Assembly (NCBI RefSeq): GCF_030553055.1
Contig: NZ_CP130713.1
Location: 744,001-808,000, forward strand
Source: Streptomyces sp. XD-27
GTDB lineage: Bacteria; Actinomycetota; Actinomycetes; Streptomycetales; Streptomycetaceae
Direction: 5' to 3'
DNA length: 64,000 bases
The notes under the pieces are model-generated. The model was given only the letters and a program-made list of their open reading frames with translations. It made no database searches and was not told where the DNA came from. Shown piece after piece: positions 32,419 to 40,840 of this stretch. Positions within the stretch are counted from its first letter, which is position 1. The number at the start of each line of letters is the position of its first letter. Both the position numbers and the translations under genes were made by a program.

Positions 32419-32892
32419 TCAGGCGCCCTGCAAGCCTTGCATCGCCGCGGCGGCGCGTTCGGCCAGCTCATCAGCGGACACGTCCTCGACGTGCGTGGCG
32501 ACGTTCCAGCGATGCCCGAAGGGGTCCTCGAACTGGCCTGCCCGGTCGCCGTAGAACTGGTCCGCCATCGGCTGGAGCTCCTTGGCGCCCTTCGCCATGG
32601 CCCGGGCGAAGGCGGCGTCCGCGTCGTCCACGTACACGTACAGGTTCACCGGAGTGCCGCCGACCGTCTTCGGACCCCGCGCGCCCATCTCCGGGAACTC
32701 GTCCGCGAGCATGATCACCGAATTCCCGATCTGCAGCTCGGCGTGGCCGATCCTGCCACCGGGTGCCGGAATACGCATGCGTTCGGTCGCGCCCAGCACC
32801 TCACAGTAGAAGTCGATGGCAGCCGCCGCGCCGTCGACGGCCAGATAGGGCGTGACACGGGGGTAGTCCTCGGGAATCGGCTTGACACTCAC
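32419..32892 (-). CDS. VOC-family protein (PhnB-like glyoxalase fold)
   Basis: A 157-aa protein: PRVTPYLAVDGAAAAIDFY, LGATERMRIPAPGGRIGHAE, NLYVYVDDADAAFARAMAKG and FYGDRAGQFEDPFGHRWNVA are the standard PhnB/YdcJ-like VOC blocks. The conserved His and Glu (GHAELQIG and the C-terminal VATH) could bind metal. Members include bleomycin-type resistance proteins and dioxygenases; this subgroup is uncharacterised. The start MSVKPIPEDYPR is clear. Confidence 0.9.
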   Translation of the reverse strand: MSVKPIPEDYPRVTPYLAVDGAAAAIDFYCEVLGATERMRIPAPGGRIGHAELQIGNSVIMLADEFPEMGARGPKTVGGTPVNLYVYVDDADAAFARAMAKGAKELQPMADQFYGDRAGQFEDPFGHRWNVATHVEDVSADELAERAAAAMQGLQGA

Positions 32893-33008
32893 CGCGCGTT
32901 CTCCTCAGGGTCTCGGTTCCCCCCGCCCGACAGGCTGCCACGCCCCCTGGCGCCCGGCAGCCCGACGCAGCCGAACGGAGCACGGCGCGTACGGCCGACG
33001 CTCCTGCC

Positions 33009-33644
33009 TCAAGGCCGGTAGACGCACTCCGCCAGCGTCGCGTGCTTCTTCCAGCCCAGCGTCTCGTACAGGGCGCGCCCGGCGTCGGTCGCGCCGAGAA
33101 CGCCGAGGACCGCGCCCTCCTCCAGGGCGCGGTCGGCGAGCGCACGCATCACGAAGTCGCCCAGTCCGCGCCGCCGATGGGCCTCCTCGGTCACCACCCG
33201 GTCCACGACCACGGCTTCCCCCAGGGCCGCCATCTGCCCCTGGGCCGCCTGCTCACCCGCCGCATCCAGCACCCGGACGCAGGTGACGGCTCCCATGGTC
33301 TCCACGGTCGCGGTGTACCCCTCGGGTGCGACCGGGTTCGTGGCCATCAGGTCGACGGCCATCAGATGTCCGGTCTCCTCCCAGGCCACCACCCACCCCC
33401 CGGACAGCCAGGGCTCGATCTCCTCCGGCTCCGCGGGCATCTTCATCCAGGTCCGCGGCACGGACACCGAGGCGGCGGCGCTGCGGACCCACGACTCCTG
33501 GGCCTCGGGCAGGACATGGCGTCCCACTTCGTCGGGGTTGCCGGCCACCTCGACATAGAACCCCCAGGGCTTCTCGACCGGCGGGGGTGTCCGCCGGGAC
33601 ACGGCCCAGCCCGCCACCCAGGTCGTGACGATGTCCGCAACCAT
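33009..33644 (-). CDS. GNAT acetyltransferase
   Basis: A 211-aa N-acetyltransferase starting at ATG 33644 (MVADIVTTWVAGW) with GGGAGG upstream; the longer open frame to 33707 lacks such a site. The C-terminal GNAT core is visible: TCVRVLDAAGEQAAQGQMAA, then VVVDRVVTEEAHRRRGLGDF (acetyl-CoA P-loop RRRGLG), ALADRALEEGAVLGVLGATD, GRALYETLGW. The first 90 residues carry an additional domain seen in other Streptomyces GNATs. Substrate unknown. Confidence 0.88.
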   Translation of the reverse strand: MVADIVTTWVAGWAVSRRTPPPVEKPWGFYVEVAGNPDEVGRHVLPEAQESWVRSAAASVSVPRTWMKMPAEPEEIEPWLSGGWVVAWEETGHLMAVDLMATNPVAPEGYTATVETMGAVTCVRVLDAAGEQAAQGQMAALGEAVVVDRVVTEEAHRRRGLGDFVMRALADRALEEGAVLGVLGATDAGRALYETLGWKKHATLAECVYRP

Positions 33645-33737
33645 CAAGCCCTCCCGAAGTCGTGGCCGCACCAACGGCCGGGTAATAGCCAGCACTTGGG
33701 AGCACACATTACATCGCCGTTCAATGCTCGATCGATG

Positions 33738-34655
33738 TCAGCGCCGGGGTTCCGCCTGGCCCTCGCCGAGGACGGTCGCCGTGGCGCGGTGCGTCGAGGC
33801 GTCCTCGATACAGCCCCGCAGCCGCATCAGGTCGTGCGGGGGAAGGGCAGGGCGGATCACCCCCGCGTAAACGTCGCTTTCCAGACGTTGGAGTGCGGAC
33901 CGGTCGTTCTGGGCGGCGGTGGAGCGGCGGCAGGTCTGCCACAGGTCGCCCGCGGCCAATTCCAGGGCTTCGGGGGTCGGTTCACCGCGCATCTCGATCC
34001 GGAACACCACGGTGGTGGCCGCCGCGTCCGGGAGGGCTTCCTGGCGGGTCTGGGTGGCGTCGGCCAGGCCGTCCCACATCAGCGGCACGAGCGCCACACC
34101 GGCGACGGCCGTGGCCGCGGTGGCCAGCTTCCGGCCGGTGCGGGACGGCGGTACGCAGGGCCGGTCCTCCAGCCGTGCCGGGCCCGCCGCCCCGCCGAAC
34201 CCGGTGTCGGCCGGGGCGGTGAGGGCCGCCAACCGACCGGCCAGCCGGCGTTCCGCGCCCTGGCGAACGGTGGCTCCGGCGATCTTCTGGATGACGAACG
34301 CGATGCCCGAGAGCGCGGCCCCGGCCACCATGAGGACGGGGATGAAGACGAAGGTCCGCTGGGTGCCGTCCGGCTCCCCGGAGCCGATCCAGCGGAAGCG
34401 GTCCGGCGCCTCCTCCCGGGACTGCTCCAGCCGCCGCCGTACCTCCTCGACGCGCGCGTCGTACTCGGTCATGCGCCGCTCCAACCGGGACAGCCGGGCA
34501 AGCAGCACCAGACAGGCCAGGAAGCCCTCGATCACCAGCAGGAGCACACCGCAGATCAGAGCCCGCTGCCACTCCCACCGGTACAGGTACAGCACCAGGT
34601 AATAGCCGGCGTAGGCGGCCGACAACCCTCCGAAGACATAGCTCACATACCTCAT
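33738..34655 (-). CDS. Membrane protein coupled to PEP-synthase-like gene
   Basis: A 305-aa protein with two N-terminal helices (about 7-22 and 33-53), a charged coiled-coil stretch (LERRMTEYDARVEEVRRRLE), a further hydrophobic segment near 105-122 (FIPVLMVAGAALSGIAFVI) and another near 180 (ATAAVAGVALVPLMW). The C-terminal third is soluble with conserved-looking Cys residues (LWQTCRRSTAAQN, LRGCIEDAST). No family was recognised. Its ATG overlaps the stop of the PEP-synthase-like gene (ATGA), which argues that the two products act together. Confidence 0.75.
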   Translation of the reverse strand: MRYVSYVFGGLSAAYAGYYLVLYLYRWEWQRALICGVLLLVIEGFLACLVLLARLSRLERRMTEYDARVEEVRRRLEQSREEAPDRFRWIGSGEPDGTQRTFVFIPVLMVAGAALSGIAFVIQKIAGATVRQGAERRLAGRLAALTAPADTGFGGAAGPARLEDRPCVPPSRTGRKLATAATAVAGVALVPLMWDGLADATQTRQEALPDAAATTVVFRIEMRGEPTPEALELAAGDLWQTCRRSTAAQNDRSALQRLESDVYAGVIRPALPPHDLMRLRGCIEDASTHRATATVLGEGQAEPRR

Positions 34656-36757
34656 GCCGCCGCTCCCTTCCCGCTCGCCGGGGTCCGCGGTGGTGCGCCC
34701 CCGTCGGTCCTCTCCACCACTCCCGAGCCGCCGTCCACCGACAGCGCGGTGCCGGGCGGAAAGCGATCGACGGCCCCCGGTACGCCCACGGCGGTGGGCA
34801 CCCGGTACTCGCGCGCGAGCACCGCCAGGTGGGACAGCACGCTCCCGGTCTCGGCCACCAGACCCGCCAGTCCCGGCAGCAGCGGGGCCAGCGCCGGATC
34901 CAGCGCACGGACCACCAGCACCGGATGCTCGGGCCGGTCGCCGTGCCCGTCCCAGGCGGTACCGGCGCCGAACCCGCCGCCCGCCCCCTGTCCCTCGCCC
35001 GCCCGGCCGCGCCCGGCCGCGAGCTCGGCCACCGGACGACCGTCGACCAGCCGGAAGGCGGCGGGCAGGGCCGGGCTGTCCGGCCGGGGCACGCGCTCGG
35101 CCAGATCGGACGGCAAGCCGCCGCCGTCCGCTGCCCGGTTCAGCTCCTCCCACCGCAGCAGGACAAGACGGGGCAGCCCCACCACACCGCCACCGAAGCA
35201 TCGCCGGGCGGCGAGTTCGCGGACCATCTCCGCCTGCATCTCCTGCACCCAGCGGATCCGCAGCCGTAAGCCCTCGCGAACCGGGAGCGCTCCCACACCA
35301 CGCGGCACACCCGTGACGCCCGTACGCTCCGGCAGGGCCCCGCGCTCGCCGAGCGTGGGCGGCAGCAGGGAGAACAGGACGGGGTGACGGGCGAGCAGCT
35401 GATGGTCGCTCAGGCCCCGCGCCCGGCCCTCGGCCAGCTCGGCCAGCGCCTCACCGGCGGCCGTCGCGCCGGAGCCCTGACCGAGCAGCGCCCCGGCCAG
35501 CGACTCCTGCGCGTGCAGGGGCGACAGTACGGCGCGCCCCCAGGAGACCGCGTCCAGGATCCGTCCGGTGAGCATCTGCTGCGGGGCGGGCAGGTCGGCG
35601 AGGTGCCGGTCGACGTCGGCCATGAGGTCCAGCGCGAGCAGCGGCAGCGCCGAGCGCAGCCGTCCCACCCGCCAGGCGGCTGAGACGCGGCGGGCACCGG
35701 GGGCCGGATTGATGAAGCGCAGGAGCGGATGGGCGGCGGGCACCGCGCCGAGGAGGTGCAGGTCGGCGGCGGCTCGGCCGTCGACGGTGGTGACCACCGG
35801 CAGGGTACGGAGGTGCCGCCGGGGGGCCGCTCCCGCGATGTCGAGGGCGAGGGTGAGGCCGTGGGACATGGGCACGGCCCACAGGTCCTCCTCCAGCGGC
35901 TGGAGCACCCCGGGCAGGGTCTCGGCGACCGGTCCCGGTCCCAGGAGCCGCGCGTCGCGCGGCGGCCGGACGGCCATCGCGGTGATCGGACGCGCCTGGA
36001 ACAGCCACAGACGCCCGTCGGCGTCGAATCCGAACTCCACGTCCTGGGGGCTGCCGAACACCCGCTGGGTCTTCTTGGCCAGCCGGACCAAGCCGGTGAT
36101 CTCGCGTCGGCCGAGCAGTCGGGCGGAGCCGGCCTGTTCGGCCGGTTCGGTCCGTATCAGCCTGCCGAACCGGGTCAGTTGGTAGCGCACGCCCTGCGTA
36201 CTGCCGTCCACCAGTCGGTCCGGGCCGCCGCTGACGGCGCTGATCAGGATGCGGTCCTCGCGGCCCTCCACCGGGTCCGCGCCGAACATCACCCCGCCGG
36301 TGACCGCCCGGAGCATCGGCTGCACCAGGACGGCCATGCCGTCCAGCGGATCCGCGCTCCGTCTCTCGGGCGGGTGGAGGACCTGTACGCGGCGGGCCGA
36401 GTCGAGGACCGTCCGCACCGCGGCGGTGAACTCCTCCCAGCCCCTCACGTCGAGCACCGACGCGAAGCGGCCGGCCATCGACGATTCCTCGGTGTCCTCG
36501 TGCGTGGAGGAGGACCGTACGACCAACGGCCGCCCGTCCTCCCCGGCCAGCTCGCGCCAGGCCCGGCGCAGTGCTTCGTCCCCGGCGGGGGCCGAGCCCG
36601 TCCGCTCGGCGGGTACGAGGACGAAGCCGGGGAGCACCGGCAGCCCCGCCACGGCCGCCCGGGCCAGATGGGCCGCCTTGGCGCCCGTGACGGCGGAGTC
36701 CTTCGCACGTTCGGTGTCCAGCGGCACCACCGCCAGCTGGTCCGCTTCGATCCCCAC
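34652..36757 (-). CDS. PEP-synthase / rifampin-phosphotransferase-like protein
   Basis: A 701-aa protein. Residues 1-280 form an ATP-grasp PEP/pyruvate-binding domain (GAKAAHLARAAVAGLPVLPG, PLVVRSSSTHEDTEESSMAG, VLVQPMLRAVTGGVMFGADP, GSPQDVEFGFDADGRLWLFQ, ARPIT). The C terminus is the phospho-histidine swivel domain (ETGSVLSHLAVLAREYRVPT, with the His to be phosphorylated). The middle 300 residues replace the PEP-binding barrel of PEP synthase and probably bind another acceptor, as in rifampin phosphotransferase, though it is shorter than that enzyme (about 865 aa). It would phosphorylate an unknown substrate using ATP. Paired with the membrane protein at 33738. Confidence 0.85.
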   Translation of the reverse strand: MGIEADQLAVVPLDTERAKDSAVTGAKAAHLARAAVAGLPVLPGFVLVPAERTGSAPAGDEALRRAWRELAGEDGRPLVVRSSSTHEDTEESSMAGRFASVLDVRGWEEFTAAVRTVLDSARRVQVLHPPERRSADPLDGMAVLVQPMLRAVTGGVMFGADPVEGREDRILISAVSGGPDRLVDGSTQGVRYQLTRFGRLIRTEPAEQAGSARLLGRREITGLVRLAKKTQRVFGSPQDVEFGFDADGRLWLFQARPITAMAVRPPRDARLLGPGPVAETLPGVLQPLEEDLWAVPMSHGLTLALDIAGAAPRRHLRTLPVVTTVDGRAAADLHLLGAVPAAHPLLRFINPAPGARRVSAAWRVGRLRSALPLLALDLMADVDRHLADLPAPQQMLTGRILDAVSWGRAVLSPLHAQESLAGALLGQGSGATAAGEALAELAEGRARGLSDHQLLARHPVLFSLLPPTLGERGALPERTGVTGVPRGVGALPVREGLRLRIRWVQEMQAEMVRELAARRCFGGGVVGLPRLVLLRWEELNRAADGGGLPSDLAERVPRPDSPALPAAFRLVDGRPVAELAAGRGRAGEGQGAGGGFGAGTAWDGHGDRPEHPVLVVRALDPALAPLLPGLAGLVAETGSVLSHLAVLAREYRVPTAVGVPGAVDRFPPGTALSVDGGSGVVERTDGGAPPRTPASGKGAAA

Positions 36758-36898
36758 GTCCTCGCTCCCCCCATCTCATGCGGCGTGAACGCGTCGCGTC
36801 CGCACGGTGAATTCCCCTGGACCGATGTCCCTCGCCAAAAGAGACCAGGGAGAGGCCACTTGGGTTGAGAGAGGCCATGCCGAAGCGGAAGATCCGGA

Positions 36899-37089
36899 CT
36901 ATCGGTCGGCCAACGGGCTCAGCGCATCGGCCATCCAATTGATGGACCCCTTGATCAGGCCGCGCGGCGGGATGGCGATGGTGACGCCGTTGGCACATAC
37001 GTCGCCACTGCACGGAGCGGCGCTCGCGGGGCGGCGGCGATGCCCAGCAGCGCGGCGGCTGCGAGGACGAGGACAGCGATACGGCGCAT
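36899..37089 (-). CDS. Small secreted protein, single-base frameshift
   Basis: From ATG 37089, with AGAGAGG upstream, the frame reads MRRIAVLVLAAAALLGIAAAP, a clear Sec signal peptide, and then loses sense. Restoring one G in the run 37028-37031 gives SAAPCSGDVCANGVTIAIPP and RGLIKGSINWMADALSPLAD to a stop, a 63-aa precursor with two Cys close together in the mature part (probable disulphide). The mature peptide would be about 40 residues. Function unknown. Confidence 0.6.
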
Positions 37090-37287
37090 GGAAAAGCCTC
37101 TCTGTTCAAGAAGTTCAAGGGTGGTTTCGGGAGATTTTCAGGTGGTTCTACTGTCATACGTTCTCCCGGTGGGCGGCCCGACCGAGCCAGAACCGCCCGG
37201 ATGCCGCCGTATGGACATGCGCTCATCACTCGAATGACCGGCGTGGAGTTGCCCCGAGGGCTCCGTCGCGTGCGGTGAGATCGGGTC

Positions 37288-38046
37288 ATGGTCGTCCTCA
37301 TCGGAACGTCGGGATGGCAGTACAGGGACTGGCGCGGTGTCCTCTACCCGTCCGGCTGCCCCCAGCGGCTGTGGCTGGAGGAGTACGCACGGCACTTCGC
37401 GACCCTGGAGAACAACAACGCCTTCTACCGGCTGCCCACGGCCGAGCAGTTCGCCGCCTGGCGGGACCGCACGCCCGCGGGCTTCGTCATGGCGGTCAAG
37501 GCCAGCCGGTACCTGACGCACATCAAGCGGCTGCGCGACCCCGAGGAGCCCGTGGACCGGCTCATGTCGCACGCCTCCGGCCTGGGCGACCGCCTGGGGC
37601 CCGTGCTGTTGCAGCTTCCGCCCAATCTGCGGGCGGACACCGACCTGTTGGACGCCTGCCTGGGCTGCTTCCCGTCCACGGCGCGCGTGGCCGTCGAGCC
37701 CCGCCACGACTCCTGGTGGACGGAGGAGGTCCGGCAGCTGCTGGAGCGGCACGGTGCCGCACTGTGCTGGGCGGACCGGGGGTCCCGCCCCGTCGCGCCG
37801 CTGTGGCGGACGGCCGCCTGGGGGTATCTGCGCTTCCATGCCGGAGCCGCCCTGCCGCACCCCCGCTACGGCCGCCAGGCGCTCGGCCACTGGGCGCGGC
37901 GGGTACGCGACACCTGGCCGGACAGTGCCGAGGTCTACGCGTACTTCAACAACGACCTGGGCGGGGCCGCCGTCCACGACGCCGCCGCCTTCGCCAAGGC
38001 CGTGGCGTCACTGGGGCGCGAGGTGACACGTACGCCGGACGTGTGA
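37288..38046 (+). CDS. DUF72 family protein
   Basis: A 252-aa TIM-barrel-like protein of the DUF72 family. IGTSGWQYRDWRGVLYPSG at the N terminus, YARHFATLENNNAFYRLPTA, GFVMAVKASRYLTHIKRL, GPVLLQLPPNLRAD, VAVEPRHDSWW, YLRFHAG and VYAYFNNDLGGAAVHDA are family landmarks. The biochemical role is unknown, although structural similarity to xylose-isomerase-like barrels is established. A free-standing gene. Confidence 0.92.
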   Translation: MVVLIGTSGWQYRDWRGVLYPSGCPQRLWLEEYARHFATLENNNAFYRLPTAEQFAAWRDRTPAGFVMAVKASRYLTHIKRLRDPEEPVDRLMSHASGLGDRLGPVLLQLPPNLRADTDLLDACLGCFPSTARVAVEPRHDSWWTEEVRQLLERHGAALCWADRGSRPVAPLWRTAAWGYLRFHAGAALPHPRYGRQALGHWARRVRDTWPDSAEVYAYFNNDLGGAAVHDAAAFAKAVASLGREVTRTPDV

Positions 38047-38181
38047 GCCCGTACGCGTGAGCCCATACGTACCCGATCCCCAAGCTATTCCTTAGAGATT
38101 TACGAGCAAATCCGAGGATTGACTTAACTCTCCGCAGATGGTGATCATCTGATCGATCGTTATCGAACGAGAGGAATCACT

Positions 38182-39090
38182 GTGACCGGCACACATCCAT
38201 GGACCGTGGCGGTGCTCGGCCCCGGCGGGGTGGGCGGGCTGCTGGCCGCCCTGCTGGCCCGTGCCGGACATCGGGTGATCTGCCTCGCGGGTGAGGAGAC
38301 CGCCGGGACGCTGCGCCGGGACGGCATCCGCGTGCTCAGCTCGGCGTTCGGCGACTTCACCGCGCACGTCGAGGCGGACACGGAGCTGCGCGAGCCCGTC
38401 GACGTGTGCCTGGTCGCCGTCAAGCACACGGCGCTGGCCGCGGCCCTGGAGCGGGTGCCGCCCGCCGCGCTGGGCGGCGGGCTGGTCGTACCGCTCCTCA
38501 ACGGCGTCGAGCACCCGGCCCTCCTGCGCCGCCGCTACCGCCCGGAGCAGGTGGCACCGGGCGTGATCCGCGTCGAGTCGACCCGCGTGGCCCCGGGCGT
38601 CATCGAGCACGGCAGCCCGTTCGCCGAGGTCGACCTGGCGGGCGCCACGGTGGACCGCGGGCGCCTCGACGCCCTGGCCGAGGTGCTGACGGCCGCCGGT
38701 GTCGGCGCCCGGGTACGGGACGACGAGGCCGCGGCGCTGTGGGCGAAGATGGGCTTTCTCGCTCCCATGGCGCTGCTCACCACGCGGTACGGGCTCACCG
38801 TGGGCGGTGTCAGGGCGGAACGGCGCGAGGAGTTGCTGGCGGTGGTCGAGGAGACCGCCGCGGTGAGCGGCGCCGCCGGCGGCCCGGCCGACACCGCCGC
38901 CGTCCTGGCGCGGTACGACTCGTTCCCCGCGGACACGAAGTCGTCCATGCAGCGGGACGCCGAGGCGGGCCGCCCGCTGGAGCTGGACGCCATCGGCGGC
39001 GCCCTGCTGCGGGCCGCCGAGCGGCACGGGGTGGCCGTGCCCGTCGCCGCCCGGCTGGTGGCCGAGTTGGGCGGCGGCACGGGGAGGTGA
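38182..39090 (+). CDS. 2-dehydropantoate 2-reductase family (PanE/ApbA)
   Basis: A 302-aa NADPH-dependent reductase: GPGGVGGLLAALLARAGHRV (Rossmann nucleotide site), DVCLVAVKHTALAAALERV with the catalytic Lys, PLLNGVEHPALL, LWAKMGFLAPMALLTTRYGL (second conserved Lys) and DTKSSMQRDAEAGRPLELDA at the C terminus. It may make pantoate or reduce another alpha-keto acid; there are no pantothenate genes beside it. The GTG start at 38182 follows GAGAGGA. The upstream 90 bases are AT-rich for this genome and include TTGACT at 38119-38124, a possible -35. Confidence 0.87.
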   Translation: MTGTHPWTVAVLGPGGVGGLLAALLARAGHRVICLAGEETAGTLRRDGIRVLSSAFGDFTAHVEADTELREPVDVCLVAVKHTALAAALERVPPAALGGGLVVPLLNGVEHPALLRRRYRPEQVAPGVIRVESTRVAPGVIEHGSPFAEVDLAGATVDRGRLDALAEVLTAAGVGARVRDDEAAALWAKMGFLAPMALLTTRYGLTVGGVRAERREELLAVVEETAAVSGAAGGPADTAAVLARYDSFPADTKSSMQRDAEAGRPLELDAIGGALLRAAERHGVAVPVAARLVAELGGGTGR

Positions 39091-39093
39091 GCG

Positions 39094-39134
39094 GCGGCAC
39101 CGGACGGCGGTGCGGCACAGCCGCCCGGTGCCGC
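39094..39134. terminator. Bidirectional terminator hairpin
   Basis: GCGGCACCGG (39094-39103) pairs with CCGGTGCCGC (39125-39134), and an inner GCGG/CCGC-type stem is possible. It lies between two convergent genes, panE-like (+) and the sigma-partner gene (-). Confidence 0.7.
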
Positions 39135-39142
39135 GCCGCCGG

Positions 39143-40141
39143 TCAGGGCAGCCACGCCTCGTAGGACATCACGTCCCCGGCCTTGACCTGGAACTCGTCG
39201 AGATCCTTGGTGAAGGTGACCTCGATGCCGAGGACCCGCCCGTCGTCGGGGTCGAGGATCACCATGTGCCGGGTCCCGTTCGAGAAGCCGTCCGGCCCGT
39301 CGTAGACGTACGCCTGCCCCGGCCGGCCGAGGCGGTCGGTGACCACGCCGACGCCGCGGAGGCCGCCGATGTCGGCCAGCAGTGCGGCGATGGCGGCGTT
39401 CTCGCGGGGGCCGGGCGTCCACTGCTGGAGCATCGAGGAGATCGCCTGCAGCAGCTGGGGCGGCTTGTCGCCGGCGCCTCCCCACAGGTCCGACAGATAC
39501 GAGCGCAACCTCCCGGGGTCGTGCGGCGGTTCGAGGCCGGAGAGGCCGTCGTGGCCGCCGCCGGTCCCCGGCGGGTAGTTCTTGCGCTGGAGAATCCTCG
39601 CCCCGTCGACGGTGCGCCACTTGCCGCCGGCGTCGACGACGGTGCGGCCCGGCCGGTCCGGGTCGGCGGCCACGACCAGCTCCGAGCCGCTTCCGTCGGC
39701 GTTCCAGCGCGTGACGCGCTCCTCCGGGAGCGTGACCGGCCGCGAGGCGTCGGGGCCCGTCTCCATGCTCATGTACCACGCCTGGAGGTGGCTGCCCCGG
39801 CGCGGACCCGCCTCGCTGCCCTCGGCCGGCCCCTTCGCCCGGCGGGCGATCTCGTCGAGCGGTACGGCGTGCGACCCGGTCTTCGGTACGAGCGCGACCG
39901 GGGCGGCGACCGCGGGGGCCGTGGTCGCGCCGGAGAAGGCGAGGGTGAGGACGGTGACGGTGGCGACGGCCGCGGCGGCGACGCCCAGCGCGAACCGCCG
40001 TACTCCTCCGGGCCGCCGCCCGCTGTGCAGCAGCCGGTTCAGGCGTCGCTCCGCCCAGCTGTCCAGGGGCCGGTCGCGCCAGGGGCCCTCGTCCGCGGAG
40101 ACGGGGTTGGCCCGCCGGAGCAGTTCCAGTTCGTCAGTCAT
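39143..40141 (-). CDS. CU044_5270-type anchored protein, sigma partner
   Basis: A 332-aa protein with a cytoplasmic head of about 50 residues (MTDELELLRRANPVSADEGP...), one membrane helix (FALGVAAAAVATVTVLTLAF) and a long extracytoplasmic domain (AWYMSMETGPD, AAIAALLADIGGLRGVGVVTD, GFSNGTRHMVILDPDDGRVL, GDVMSYEAWL). This is the architecture of CU044_5270 family proteins that accompany ECF sigma factors. The start overlaps the end of the sigma gene by 8 bases. The head may act as an anti-sigma surface, although no zinc-binding HxxxCxxC motif is present. Confidence 0.85.
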   Translation of the reverse strand: MTDELELLRRANPVSADEGPWRDRPLDSWAERRLNRLLHSGRRPGGVRRFALGVAAAAVATVTVLTLAFSGATTAPAVAAPVALVPKTGSHAVPLDEIARRAKGPAEGSEAGPRRGSHLQAWYMSMETGPDASRPVTLPEERVTRWNADGSGSELVVAADPDRPGRTVVDAGGKWRTVDGARILQRKNYPPGTGGGHDGLSGLEPPHDPGRLRSYLSDLWGGAGDKPPQLLQAISSMLQQWTPGPRENAAIAALLADIGGLRGVGVVTDRLGRPGQAYVYDGPDGFSNGTRHMVILDPDDGRVLGIEVTFTKDLDEFQVKAGDVMSYEAWLP

Positions 40142-40745
40142 CGCCGCGGTTCCTCTGCTGTGCCGGGACGGCGCCGGTCGTCGCCGCCACCTTGTCTGTC
40201 GCCGCTGGCGTGGCCGCGGCCGCCGGAACGGCCGGCGTCGGTGCCGGGCGCATGTGGTCTATCTGCGCGCGCAGGCGCCGCCGGGCGCGGTGCAGCCGCA
40301 TGGCCGCCGCGCTCCGGCCGCAGCCCAGGGCCACGGCGAGCTCGCCGACGTCCAGCTCCTCCCAGCTCGTGAGCCGCAGGATCTCCTGGTCCACGGCCGA
40401 GAGCCGGGCCAGCGCCTCGTGCACCCACGCCCCGGGGCGGTCGGCGTCGGGGCTGTGCACGATCTGGGCGCCCCGCGTCACCTCGTGGTGTCCCAGCTTG
40501 TGCAGCAGCCGGCGGTAGCGGCCGTGGCCCCGGACGGTGTTGGCCAGGCAGTTCCGCGCCACGCCGTACAGCCACGGGAGCGGCGTCTCGGGGAGTTCGC
40601 CCCTGCGCCGCCACGCCACGGCGAAGACGTCCGCGACCACCTCCTCGACCTCGTAGGTCTGGCCGTCCAACCGCCGGGCCACATAGCGGCTCACCGCCCA
40701 GTAGTGCGCGCGATAGGCATCGGCGAATGCGTCGTCCGTGCTCAT
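40134..40745 (-). CDS. ECF-type RNA polymerase sigma factor
   Basis: A 203-aa sigma factor starting at ATG 40745 (MSTDDAFADAYRAHYWAVSR). Region 2: FADAYRAHYWAVSRYVARRL, EVEEVVADVFAVAWRRRGEL, PLPWLYGVARNCLANTVRG. Region 4: LARLSAVDQEILRLTSWEEL, LAVALGCGRSAAAMRLHRAR. A 40-residue Ala/Pro/Thr tail follows. It is co-translated with the CU044_5270-type partner, so activity is probably controlled by that membrane protein. A TGTGA...TCACA inverted repeat at 40788-40821 lies just upstream and might be regulatory. Confidence 0.93.
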   Translation of the reverse strand: MSTDDAFADAYRAHYWAVSRYVARRLDGQTYEVEEVVADVFAVAWRRRGELPETPLPWLYGVARNCLANTVRGHGRYRRLLHKLGHHEVTRGAQIVHSPDADRPGAWVHEALARLSAVDQEILRLTSWEELDVGELAVALGCGRSAAAMRLHRARRRLRAQIDHMRPAPTPAVPAAAATPAATDKVAATTGAVPAQQRNRGDD

Positions 40746-40840
40746 GTTCCGTCTGTGTCCGGCATGGCCCCGGTCGTCACACCCCGGCCCTGTGATCTTT
40801 CCCGTGTGACGGCTCACAGGGGGCCGGACACGTACAGGGC

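Noticed and set aside
40788..40821. CRP-like TGTGA/TCACA site upstream of the sigma gene
   Set aside because: The spacing does not fit the standard CRP operator, so it is only mentioned under the sigma gene.
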